Source: Myxococcus guangdongensis (GTDB taxonomy: Bacteria > Myxococcota > Myxococcia > Myxococcales > Myxococcaceae). From it: a stretch of 64,000 bases of DNA. Below, piece after piece: positions 35,955 to 45,500 of the stretch (position 1 is its first letter; the number at the start of each line of letters is the position of its first letter). The notes under the pieces are model-generated. The model searched no databases, was not told the DNA's origin, and saw only the letters and a list, made by a program, of their open reading frames with translations. The stretch is from contig NZ_JAJVKW010000016.1 of NCBI RefSeq assembly GCF_024198255.1, forward strand, positions 179,434-243,433, read 5' to 3'. A program made the translations under genes and the position numbers.

Positions 35955-36935
35955 TCACATGCCGCGCAGCGCGTGGGGCAGGTAGGGCGCCTCGAGCTGT
36001 TGAAGCTCCTCCGCCGTGAGCTTGAGGTCCACGGCGCGCGCGGCGTCCTCCAGGTGCTCCATCTTCGTGGCGCCGATGATGGGCGCCGTCACCACCGGCC
36101 GCGACAGGAGCCACGCCAGGGCCACCTGCGCGGGCGGCACGTTGCGCGCCTCGGCCACCTTCCGGTTGGCCTCCGCCACCTCCCAGTCCCCCGGCTGGTC
36201 ATACAGCACGGTCGCGTACGCATCCGTCTTCGCGCGCGTCGTGGAGGTCCGGTCCGTGAGTGACTTGCGCGAGCCCGCGAGCAGCCCGCGCGCCAGGGGA
36301 GACCAGGGGATGACGCCGATGCCCTCCGCCTCGCACAGGGGCAGCATCTCCCGCTCCTCCTCCCGGTACACCAGGTTGTAGTGGTCCTGCATGGACACGA
36401 AGCGCGACCAGCCGTGCAGGTCCGCCACGCCCAGCGCCCGGGCGAACTGCCACGCATACGTGGACGACGCGCCCAGGTAGCGCACCTTGCCCTGGTTCAC
36501 GAGCTGCTCCAGCGCGGCCAGCGTCTCCTCCAGCGGCGTGTGCGGGTCCATCCGGTGGATTTGATACAGGTCGATGGTCTCCACCCCCAGGCGCTTGAGG
36601 CTCGCCTCGCACGCCTGGACGATGTGCTTGCGAGACAGGCCCCGCATGTTGGGCCCGTCCCCCATGGGGAAGTAGACCTTGGTGGCGAGCACCACCTCCT
36701 CCATGCGCGCATACCGTCGCAGCGCACGACCCGTCACCTCCTCGCTGACGCCCAGCGAGTACATGTCGGCGGTGTCGAAGAAGTTGATGCCCAGCTCCAC
36801 CGCGCGGCGGAAGAAGGGCTGGGAGGACTCCTCGTTCAGGACCCAGGGCCGCCACGAAGGCGTGCCGTAGCTCATGCAGCCCAGGCAGAGGCGGGAGACG
36901 CGCAGGCCGGTGCGGCCCAGCTGTGTGAACTTCAT
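35955..36935 (-). CDS. Aldo/keto reductase
   Basis: 326-residue NADPH-dependent oxidoreductase of the aldo-keto reductase superfamily (TIM barrel). The catalytic tetrad is visible: Asp and Tyr in FFDTADMYSLG, Lys in LATKVYFP and His in YQIHRMD. The segment IPWSPLARGLLAG and the C-terminal cofactor motif (APIIGATKMEHLEDAARAV) are typical of the YajO/Tas-like branch. Substrate unknown; broad aldehyde or ketone reduction is likely. It is transcribed away from the NRPS cluster, with a shared 240-base intergenic region, so it could be part of it, but there is no evidence of that. Usual length and codon use. Confidence 0.93.
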   Translation of the reverse strand: MKFTQLGRTGLRVSRLCLGCMSYGTPSWRPWVLNEESSQPFFRRAVELGINFFDTADMYSLGVSEEVTGRALRRYARMEEVVLATKVYFPMGDGPNMRGLSRKHIVQACEASLKRLGVETIDLYQIHRMDPHTPLEETLAALEQLVNQGKVRYLGASSTYAWQFARALGVADLHGWSRFVSMQDHYNLVYREEEREMLPLCEAEGIGVIPWSPLARGLLAGSRKSLTDRTSTTRAKTDAYATVLYDQPGDWEVAEANRKVAEARNVPPAQVALAWLLSRPVVTAPIIGATKMEHLEDAARAVDLKLTAEELQQLEAPYLPHALRGM

Positions 36936-37024
36936 GCGGGTGCTCCTCTCGTCGATGACGCGGGCCGTGAATATGCAACCTGCAAGCGCCGATGTGCTGG
37001 GTCATTCGTGATGACACGCCTTTT

Positions 37025-37063
37025 CTGGATGCCCCGAATCCATTAAAAGATAGGCGCATCCAG
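37025..37063. promoter_or_regulatory. Inverted repeat in the NRPS promoter region
   Basis: Perfect 8-bp inverted repeat CTGGATGC (37025-37032) and GCATCCAG (37056-37063) with a 23-base, A-rich spacer (containing CATTAAAAGATAGG). It lies 110-150 bases before the first NRPS start and about 90 bases before the divergent aldo/keto reductase start. The A-rich tract stands out from the GC-rich surroundings and could hold the promoter -10 region. The repeat could be a regulator site. Predicted from sequence only. Confidence 0.4.
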
Positions 37064-37174
37064 GGGACGCCAGTCGGTGCAGCGGAGACAACGCCCCCGG
37101 GTCGCTGGGACGCGTGTGTGCCGAGCTGAAACGGCTGGTGTCCTCTAGAAAAATCCCCCTCCGGGACACTCGAC

Positions 37175-40100
37175 ATGTATCTGCCGACCCGCGCTGCCCC
37201 CGCCTCCGCGTTCGTCCGTCCAGATTCCGCCACGCTCGTGGATGTCTGTCGCATGCGAGCGTTCGATCAGCCCACGGACCCCATCTACACCTTCGTCGAC
37301 GAGGAGGGAGAGCACACCGTCACCTACGCGCAGCTGGATGCGCAGGTGCGGGCCGTGGCGGCTCGGCTCCAGCGGGAGATGGCGCCGGGAGATCGCGCGC
37401 TCCTCATGTATCCACCCGGACGTGAGTACGTGGTGGGCTTCCTCGCGTGCCTGTATGCGGGCGTGGTGGCGGTGCCCGCGTATCCGCCGGACGTGATGCG
37501 GTTGGGCCGCACGCTGCCTCGACTGCAGGCGCTGGTGGCGGATTGCGGCGCGAAGCTGGCGCTCACCACGTCGGGCATCTCCCAGTTGGTGGGGCCGCTC
37601 ACCGAGGGCCTGGACGACCTTCGCGCGCTGCGCTGGCTGTCGACGGACGAGGTGCCACGCTCGGAGGCGGACCGCTGGCGCGCGCCGGTGCTGAGCGACG
37701 CGACGGTGGCCTTCCTCCAGTACACGTCCGGCTCCACGGGCACGCCGAAGGGCGTGGTGCTGGCGCATCGTCAGCTGATGCACAACAGCGAGATCATCGC
37801 GCACGGCTTCGACGCGAGCCCGTATCCGCGAGTCGTCTCGTGGCTGCCGCCGTATCACGACATGGGGCTCATCGGCGGCATCCTCCAGCCGCTGTATCGG
37901 GACATGCATGTGTCGTTGATGTCACCGATGTTCTTCCTGCAGCGGCCCATGCGGTGGTTGGAGACCATCTCCCGCCATGGCGCGACGGTGAGCGGTGGGC
38001 CGAACTTCGCGTTCGACCTCTGCGTGCGAAAGAGCACGCCCGAGGAGCGGGCCGCGTTGGACCTGAGCCGCTGGGAGGTGGCGTTCTGCGGCGCGGAGCC
38101 GGTGCGCGCGGAGACGATGGAGCGCTTCGTCCAGGCCTTCGCGCCCTCGGGCTTCCGGCGTGAGGCGCTCTATGCCTGCTATGGCCTGGCGGAGGGGACG
38201 CTCATCGTCACGGGGCGCAAGCGGGTCGCGGCCCGTCCGGTGGACCTGGTGGTGCGCGACTTCTCGCGCGAGGCGCTGGAGCAAGGTGAGGCGCGCCGCC
38301 CGGAGTCGGGCTCCGAGCAGGTGACGCTGGTGGGCAGCGGTGAGGTGCTGGGCACGCAGGTGCTGCGCGTGGTGGACCCGGTGACGGGGGAGGCGAAGGC
38401 ACCGGGGCAGGTGGGCGAGCTGTGGTTGCAGGGCCCGAGCGTCGCGGAGGGCTACTGGCAGCGCCCCGAGGAGACGGAGCGGACCTTCCACGCGCGAATC
38501 ACCGGCACGGGTGAGGGACCGTTCCTGCGCACGGGAGATCTGGGCGTCGTCGATGGTGGCGAGGTCTTCGTCACGGGGCGACTCAAGGACGTGCTCATCC
38601 TGCGCGGCCGCAACCTCTATCCACAGGACGTGGAGTTGACGGTGGAGCGCAGCCACCCGGGCCTGCGTCCGGGCTGTGGTGTCGCGTTCTCGGTGGACGT
38701 GAAGGGCGAGGAGCGGCTCGTCATCGTCCAGGAGGTCTCTGGCAAGGCGGTGGAGGCGGGGACCGTCGACGAGGCGGTGGCGCGCATCCAGGCCGCGGTG
38801 GCGGAGGAGCATGGCGTGGCGGCGCACGCGGTGGTGCTCATCACCGCGGGCAGCCTGCCGAAGACCTCAAGTGGAAAGGTACAGCGGCGCGTCACCCGAC
38901 AGACGTTCCTGGAGGACGGCCTGGAGGTGGTGCACGTCTGGCGTGAGGGGAGGGTGGAAGCCTCCACTCTGGACGCCGCGCCGCGCGAGCCCGTGTCGAC
39001 GCAGGAGGGAGACGTGCTCGCGTGGCTCAGGGAGGAGCTGTCGCGCAGCCTCGGTGTCGCGCCGGGGGGACTGGACGCCGACGAGCCGCTCACGCGCTAT
39101 GGCCTCGACTCGCTGCGCGGGTTGGATGTGACGCACGCCGTGCAGCAGGCGTGGCAGGTGTCGCTTCCGCCCACGTTGTTGCTCCAGGGCCCCAGCCTGC
39201 GCGAGGTGTCCGCGTGGGTGGAGCGCATGCGAGGCACGGCGGAGTCCTCGTCCGCGATGGTGGGGACGGAGGACTCGACGCCGCATGTGTCGGATGGCCA
39301 GCGGGCGCTGTGGTTCCTCCAGCGACTGGCTCCCGGCGCCACCGCGTACCACATCACGCGGGCCGTGCGCCTCTCGCCGCAGGTGGACCTGGCCGTCCTG
39401 GAGCGTGCGTTCACCGCGCTCGTCGCCCGTCACCCGGTGCTCGCGTGCGCGTTCCCCGAGGAGAAGGGCGAGCCCGTGTGTCGAGCCGCGACGGCCCCGG
39501 CGTTGGAGCAGGAGTCCGCGCGAGGCTGGACGGAGCAGACCCTTCACGAGCGCCTGGTGTCGGAGTCGCATCGGCCGTTCGACCTGGAGCATGGACCGCT
39601 GCTGAGGCTGCGTGTCTTCACGGACGTGGAAGGAGGGCCGGTGCTGTTGATCGTCCTCCACCACCTGGTCACCGACTTCTGGTCGCTCGAGGTGTTGGCC
39701 GAGGAGCTGGGCGTGCTCTACACGGCGGGGAAACGAGGTGTGCCCCCGCTGCTCCCCGCGCCTGCTCCCGCGGTGGGCCCCATCCTCCGCGCGGAGGAGT
39801 CCCGGTACACGGGCGCTCGGGGCGAGGTGCTCCAGTCCTGGTGGCGTGAGCGGCTGAGCGGAGAGCTGCCCGTGTTGGAGCTGCCCACCTCGCGTCCTCG
39901 GCCCCGGCTCCAGTCGTTCCGGGGTGGGACGGTGTCCTTCCGCGTGGAGGCGGAGACGGCGTCGCGACTCGCGTCGTTGGGACAGGCGAAAGGCGCCACG
40001 CCGTTCATGGTGCTGCTGGCGGGCTACCTCGCGTTCCTGCGTCGCTACACGGGGCAGGAGGACCTGGTGGTGGGCACACCCACGGCGGGCAGGTCTCGCG

Positions 40101-42520
40101 CGGACCTGGCGCGACAGGTGGGGTACTTCGTCAACCCGGTGCCCCTACGGGCCCGGGTGGCTCGCGGGGTGTCCTTCTCCGGTTTGCTCGCGGAGGTGCG
40201 AGGCACGGTGCTGGAGGCGCTGGAGCACCAGGAGCTGCCCTTCGCGCGCCTCGTCGAGCGGCTCCAGCCTCGACGGGATGCGTCCCGTCCGCCCGTCTTC
40301 CAGACGATGTTCGTGCTGCACTCGGGACGTCCGGGACGCGAGGCGCTCGCGCCGTTCGCGCTCGGTGGCGCGGGGGCTCGCGTGAGCCTCGGTGAGCTGG
40401 AGCTGGAGTCAGTGCCGCTGCGCAATCAAGCCTCGGCCTTCGACCTCACGCTGTCGATGGCCGAGTCGGGCGATGGCTTCGAGGCCAGCCTGGAGTACTG
40501 CACCGACCTCTTCGACACCGACCTCGCGGAGCGCATGGCCCGCCACCTTCGCGGGATGTTGGACGCGGTGTCACGAGCGCCGGAGACGCCGGTGTTGGAC
40601 CTGCCGCTGCTCGAAGAGGAGGAGCGACGCGCCACGCTCGCGCTGGGGCGGAGGCCCACGGCGACCCGGGCCCCCGAGCCTCGAGGACTGCACGAGGTCT
40701 TCGAGGCCTGGGCCGTGAAGACCCCCGAGGCCACGGCGCTGGTCGCGGGCGCCACGAACTGGACGTACCGCGAGGTGAACGAATGGGCGGACCGGCTCGC
40801 GAGTCGGTTGCGTCGTCAAGGCGTCGGGCCCGAGGCGCGCGTCGCGACGTTGTTCGAGCGCGGCGGGCCCGAGGCGGTCATCGCATTTCTCGCGGTGCTG
40901 AAGGCGGGCGGCGTGGTGATGCCGTGCGAGCCCTCGCATCCTCCCGAGCGCATCTCCTGGTTGTTGCAGGACGCGGGGGCGCGCTGGTTGCTCTCGCAGG
41001 AGCGACTCATGAGGAGGCTCGAGGTCCCCTCCGGGGTGACGTCGCTGCGCTGGGAGGAGTTCGGCTCGCGTGAAGCGGAGACCGAGCCCTCCGCCGAGAT
41101 GAACCCGTCCGTGCCGACGCTGGAGGCCGTGGCGTACCTCATCTACACGTCGGGGAGCACGGGGCGTCCCAAGGGTGTGTTGGTGCCGCATCGCGGAGCC
41201 CTGCACCTCACGGAGGCGATGGGAGCGCGCTTCAACCTGGGGCCTGGCGCGCGCGTGCTCCAGTTCGCCTCACCGGTCTTCGACGCCTCCGTGTCGGAGT
41301 ACCTCCAGGCGCTCATGACGGGCTCGGCGCTGCACCTGCCGCCGTCGGGCGAGGTGCTGGCGGGAGAGGCCCTGCACCGAATCCTCCGTGAGCAACGAAT
41401 CACGCATGCGACGCTGCCCCCGTCGGCCTGCGCGCTGTTGCCGGACACGCCGCTGCCGGATTTGCGGCTGCTCATCTCCGCGGGAGAGCCGTGTCCCGAG
41501 GACCTGGTGACACGCTTCGCGCCGGGTCGGGAGATGGTCAACGCATACGGTCCCACCGAGGCCACGGTGTGCTCCACCTGGGCCACGTGCCGGGCCGGGG
41601 AGGGGACGCCGGACATCGGTCGGCCCGTGCCCCATGTCGACGCGTATGTCCTCGACGAAGCCCTGCGGCCGGTTCCCCCGGGTGTCGCGGGAGAGCTGTA
41701 CGTGGGCGGGCCCATGGTGACGCGCGGCTATCTGGGGCGCCCGGAGCTGACGGCCGAGCGCTTCGTTCCGGACCCCTACGCGGATGAACCCGGGGCGCGG
41801 CTGTATCGCACGGGAGACGTGGCGCGCTGGCGTGCCTCCGGCCACCTGGAGCTGCTCGGCCGCGTGGATGCGCAGGTGAAGCTGCGAGGGTTCCGCATCG
41901 AGCCGGGCGAGGTGGAGTCCGCCCTGCGCGAGCTCGCGGGCATGCGCCAGTCGCACGTGCGCGTGTGGAGCCCGCCATCGGGAGGCGAGCCTCGACTGGT
42001 GGCGTACGTGGTGGCCCCGGAGGCGGGGATGCCGCCGCCGGGCGAGGTGCGCGCGAGCTTGAGGGCGCGCCTGCCGGAGTACCTGGTCCCCGCGGACTTC
42101 GTCGTCCTGGAGTCGCTGCCCGTGCTGTCCAGCGGCAAGGTGGACACACGCGCCCTGCCGCCGCCGACGCGCGCGACGCCACAGGAGGGCGCGCCGCGCA
42201 CGCCGCTGGAGGAGACGCTGGCCAAGGCCTGGGCGGAGACGCTCGGCTTCCCGGCGGTCAGCATCCACGCGCACTTCTTCGACGACCTGGGCGGCAGCTC
42301 GCTGTCGGCGGTGCGCGCGTGCGCCCGGCTTCGCGAGGCGCTCGGTCGTGATGTCCCCATCACCCACTTCTTCGAACACCCCACGGTCCAGGCCCTGGCT
42401 CGGAGGCTGTCCTCCGAGTCGGAGCCCGGGACCCAGGCCGTGAAGCACCAGGAGCGCGCGGAGGCCCGTCGTCAGGCCCTCCAGCGTCGCGGCGGAAGGA
42501 ACAACCGAGATCATGGCTGA
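37175..42520 (+). CDS. NRPS loading protein: FAAL-ACP-C-A-PCP
   Basis: 1781 residues that start a lipopeptide assembly line. Order: fatty acyl-AMP ligase, about 1-600 (YTSGSTGTPKGVVLAH, WLPPYHDMGLIGG typical of FAALs, RGRNLYPQDVE); ACP, about 613-683 (GLDSL phosphopantetheine site); condensation domain, about 705-1150, with HHLVTDFWS; adenylation domain, about 1169-1660; PCP, about 1672-1748 (LGGSSL). The ligase should activate a fatty acid and pass it to the ACP, and the C domain joins it to the amino acid. The A-domain pocket residues, aligned by eye to GrsA, read DASTIAAVCK, closest to remembered Phe/Tyr codes. The stop overlaps the next start by eight bases. Only a weak ribosome site precedes the ATG. 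Confidence 0.93.
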   Translation: MYLPTRAAPASAFVRPDSATLVDVCRMRAFDQPTDPIYTFVDEEGEHTVTYAQLDAQVRAVAARLQREMAPGDRALLMYPPGREYVVGFLACLYAGVVAVPAYPPDVMRLGRTLPRLQALVADCGAKLALTTSGISQLVGPLTEGLDDLRALRWLSTDEVPRSEADRWRAPVLSDATVAFLQYTSGSTGTPKGVVLAHRQLMHNSEIIAHGFDASPYPRVVSWLPPYHDMGLIGGILQPLYRDMHVSLMSPMFFLQRPMRWLETISRHGATVSGGPNFAFDLCVRKSTPEERAALDLSRWEVAFCGAEPVRAETMERFVQAFAPSGFRREALYACYGLAEGTLIVTGRKRVAARPVDLVVRDFSREALEQGEARRPESGSEQVTLVGSGEVLGTQVLRVVDPVTGEAKAPGQVGELWLQGPSVAEGYWQRPEETERTFHARITGTGEGPFLRTGDLGVVDGGEVFVTGRLKDVLILRGRNLYPQDVELTVERSHPGLRPGCGVAFSVDVKGEERLVIVQEVSGKAVEAGTVDEAVARIQAAVAEEHGVAAHAVVLITAGSLPKTSSGKVQRRVTRQTFLEDGLEVVHVWREGRVEASTLDAAPREPVSTQEGDVLAWLREELSRSLGVAPGGLDADEPLTRYGLDSLRGLDVTHAVQQAWQVSLPPTLLLQGPSLREVSAWVERMRGTAESSSAMVGTEDSTPHVSDGQRALWFLQRLAPGATAYHITRAVRLSPQVDLAVLERAFTALVARHPVLACAFPEEKGEPVCRAATAPALEQESARGWTEQTLHERLVSESHRPFDLEHGPLLRLRVFTDVEGGPVLLIVLHHLVTDFWSLEVLAEELGVLYTAGKRGVPPLLPAPAPAVGPILRAEESRYTGARGEVLQSWWRERLSGELPVLELPTSRPRPRLQSFRGGTVSFRVEAETASRLASLGQAKGATPFMVLLAGYLAFLRRYTGQEDLVVGTPTAGRSRADLARQVGYFVNPVPLRARVARGVSFSGLLAEVRGTVLEALEHQELPFARLVERLQPRRDASRPPVFQTMFVLHSGRPGREALAPFALGGAGARVSLGELELESVPLRNQASAFDLTLSMAESGDGFEASLEYCTDLFDTDLAERMARHLRGMLDAVSRAPETPVLDLPLLEEEERRATLALGRRPTATRAPEPRGLHEVFEAWAVKTPEATALVAGATNWTYREVNEWADRLASRLRRQGVGPEARVATLFERGGPEAVIAFLAVLKAGGVVMPCEPSHPPERISWLLQDAGARWLLSQERLMRRLEVPSGVTSLRWEEFGSREAETEPSAEMNPSVPTLEAVAYLIYTSGSTGRPKGVLVPHRGALHLTEAMGARFNLGPGARVLQFASPVFDASVSEYLQALMTGSALHLPPSGEVLAGEALHRILREQRITHATLPPSACALLPDTPLPDLRLLISAGEPCPEDLVTRFAPGREMVNAYGPTEATVCSTWATCRAGEGTPDIGRPVPHVDAYVLDEALRPVPPGVAGELYVGGPMVTRGYLGRPELTAERFVPDPYADEPGARLYRTGDVARWRASGHLELLGRVDAQVKLRGFRIEPGEVESALRELAGMRQSHVRVWSPPSGGEPRLVAYVVAPEAGMPPPGEVRASLRARLPEYLVPADFVVLESLPVLSSGKVDTRALPPPTRATPQEGAPRTPLEETLAKAWAETLGFPAVSIHAHFFDDLGGSSLSAVRACARLREALGRDVPITHFFEHPTVQALARRLSSESEPGTQAVKHQERAEARRQALQRRGGRNNRDHG

Positions 42521-45500
42521 CCAGGACCAGACGGGCGGTAGCGGCAACGACATCGCGATCATCGGCATGGCGGGACGGTTCCCCGGCGCCGCGAACGTAC
42601 GGGACTTCTGGCGCAACCTCCTCGACGGCGTGGAGTCCATCTCCCTGCTGAAGCCCGAGGAGCTGGAGGTCTCTCCGCTGGTGCCGGAGTCCCTGCGGCG
42701 TCATCCGGACTTCGTGCCGATGGCCAGCGTGCTGGAGGACGCGGACGCGTTCGACGCGGGCTTCTTCGACGTGCCTCCTCGGGAGGCGCTGTGGATGGAC
42801 CCTCAGCAGCGCGTGTTCCTCGAGTGCGCCCACGCGGCCCTCGAGGACGCGGCCTATGACCCCGCGCGCTACACCGGGAAGATCTCCCTGTACGCGGGCG
42901 CGGGCCCGTCGCTGCACACGATGGGGATGTTGGGGCAGGGGCAACTGGACCCGGCCTCGCTCTATGAGGTGATGGGCACCTCGGGCGAGAACCTGGCCAC
43001 CAAGGCCTCGTTCAAGCTGCGGCTGCGCGGTGAGAGCCTCGCGGTCTACACGGCGTGCTCCACGGGCCTCGTGGCCGTCCACATGGCGTGCCAGAGCCTG
43101 CTCTTGCGTCAGTCGGACATCGCGCTCGCGGGCGCGGTGCGGGTCTCGCTGCCGCAGCGCACGGGCTACCTCTTCCAGGAGGGGATGATCCTCTCTCCGG
43201 ACGGACACTGCCGTGCGTTCGACGCGAAGGCCGCGGGCACGGTGCCGGGCAACGGCGCGGCGGCGGTGGTGCTCAAGCCCCTGGAGGACGCGCTCCGGGA
43301 TGGGGACCACGTCTATGCCGTCATCCGAGGCTCCGCGCTGAACAACGACGGTGGCCTGAAGGTCGGCTACACGGCGCCCAGCGTCGAGGGACAGGCGGAC
43401 GCGATTGGTGAAGCGCTCGCCTACGCGGGGCTCACGGCGGACGACATCGGCTACGTCGAGGCGCACGGCACCGGCACGGCGCTGGGAGACCCCATCGAGG
43501 TGGCGGCGCTCACCCGCGCGTTCCGTCGCGACACGGACCGCAAGGGCTACTGCGGCCTGGGCTCGGTGAAGACGAACGTCGGCCACCTGGACACGGCGGC
43601 GGGGCTCGTGGGCCTCATCAAGACGGCGCTCGTGTTGTCGGAGGAGGAGCTGCCGCCCACGCTCCACTTCACGACGCCCAACCCCTCCATCGACTTCGCG
43701 AACAGCCCGTTCACCGTCGTCGCCGAGCGCAAGCGCTGGCCCCGGGGCGAGGTGCCTCGGCGCGCGGGCGTGAGCTCGTTCGGCATCGGCGGCACCAACG
43801 CGCACGCGGTGCTGGAGGAGGCGCCTCCGCGCGAGGCCTCCGTCGCGAGCACCCGTCCCTCTCAGGTCGTCACCCTGTCCGCCCGGGGCGAGCAGGCGCT
43901 CTCCGCCTCCGTGCGCGAACTGGCGGACTGGTTGGAGACCGCGTCGCCGGATGTGTCCCTCGCGGACGTGGCCTTCACGCGCAATCGGGGGCGTGGGTCC
44001 TTCGAACACCGGCTCTCGGTGGTGGCGACGGACCGTGCGGAGCTCATCAAGAAGCTGCGCGGCAAGAACACCCCGCGCGTCCTGGAGGACGTGGCCGCGG
44101 CCCGCGAGCGTCGCGTGGCCTTCCTGTTGCCGGGGCAGGGCGCTCAGTCGCTGGGCATGGGACGGGAGCTGTACGGCGCGGAGCCGCGCTTCCGCGAGAC
44201 GGTGGATGCGTGCCTGAAGGAGCTGGGGCCTTCGCTCGAGAAGGAGCTGCGGGGCGTGCTGCTGCCGGGCGCGGGAGAGGAGGCCGCCGCGCGTGAGGCC
44301 CTGAAGGACCCCCGCCTGTCGCTGCCCGCGTTGTTCTGCGTGGAGTACGCGCTGGCGAAGCTTTGGGAGTCGTGGGGCGTTCAGGCACACGCGCTGTTGG
44401 GACACAGCTTCGGTGAGTACACGGCGGCGTGCCTCGCGGGTGTCCTGCCGTTGGAGGACGCGCTGACGCTGGTGGTGACGCGCGGGAAGCTGATGGCCCG
44501 GATGCCTCCGGGCAGCATGACGGCGGTGGGGTGCGCGGAGGAGGTCGTCCGTCCGCTCATCACGGGGACGCTGTCCCTGGCCGCGGTGAACGCGGCGGAG
44601 CGCTGCGTCGTCTCGGGCCCGACGGCGGAGGTGGAGGCCCTGGAGCAGGAGTTGCTCGCGCGCGGCATCGCCGTGATGCGGCTGCCCGCGGGCCACGCGT
44701 TCCACTCCGTGGCCGTCGAGCCGCTGATGGACGAGCTGAAGAAGGTCGTGTCGGGCCTCCGGCTCGCCGCGCCCCGGTTGCCCTATGTGTCCAGCGTGAC
44801 GGGCACGTGGATTCGCCCGGAGGAGGCGACGGACCCGGCCTATTGGGCTCGCCAGATGCGCGCGCCGGTGCGCTTCGCCGACGGCATGGAGACGCTGAAG
44901 CAGGACGGCGTGGCCGTGTTCCTCGAGGTGGGGCCGGACCAGGCGCTCACCGCGCTGGCGCGGATGGCGCTCACGGGCCACCCGGGGCGCGTGGTGCCTT
45001 CGCTGCCGCGCTTGAACCTGAAGCTGTCCGAGCACGGTGTGCTCATGGCGGCCGTGGGCGCGCTGTGGGAGTCCGGGCTGGCGCTGGACTGGAAGCAGTT
45101 CTACGCGCACGAGCGGCGCCGCCGCGTGTCCTTGCCGACGTACCCCTTCCAGCGGCAGCGCTTCGCCCTGGAGGCGCCCACGCTCCCCGTGGCCACCGTC
45201 GCCACGCAGCCCGTCGCGCCCGTACCCGTCGCCGAGCCCCTGCGCGTCGAGCCCCCTCGGGACGACGTCGCGGTCCCCGGTGACAAGGTCGGGCCTCGCA
45301 CCGAGGTGGAGCGCGGCGTGCTCGCCATCTGGCGCGAGCGATTGGGCCGTGCCGACTTCGGCATCCACGATGACTTCCTGGAGCTGGGTGGCAACTCGCT
45401 GATGGCGGCGCAGATGCTCACGCGGCTGCGCGAGGCATTCCCCGTCCAGCTCCCGCTGAGTGATCTGTTCGAGGCGCCCACGGTCGCGGGCGTGGCCGCG

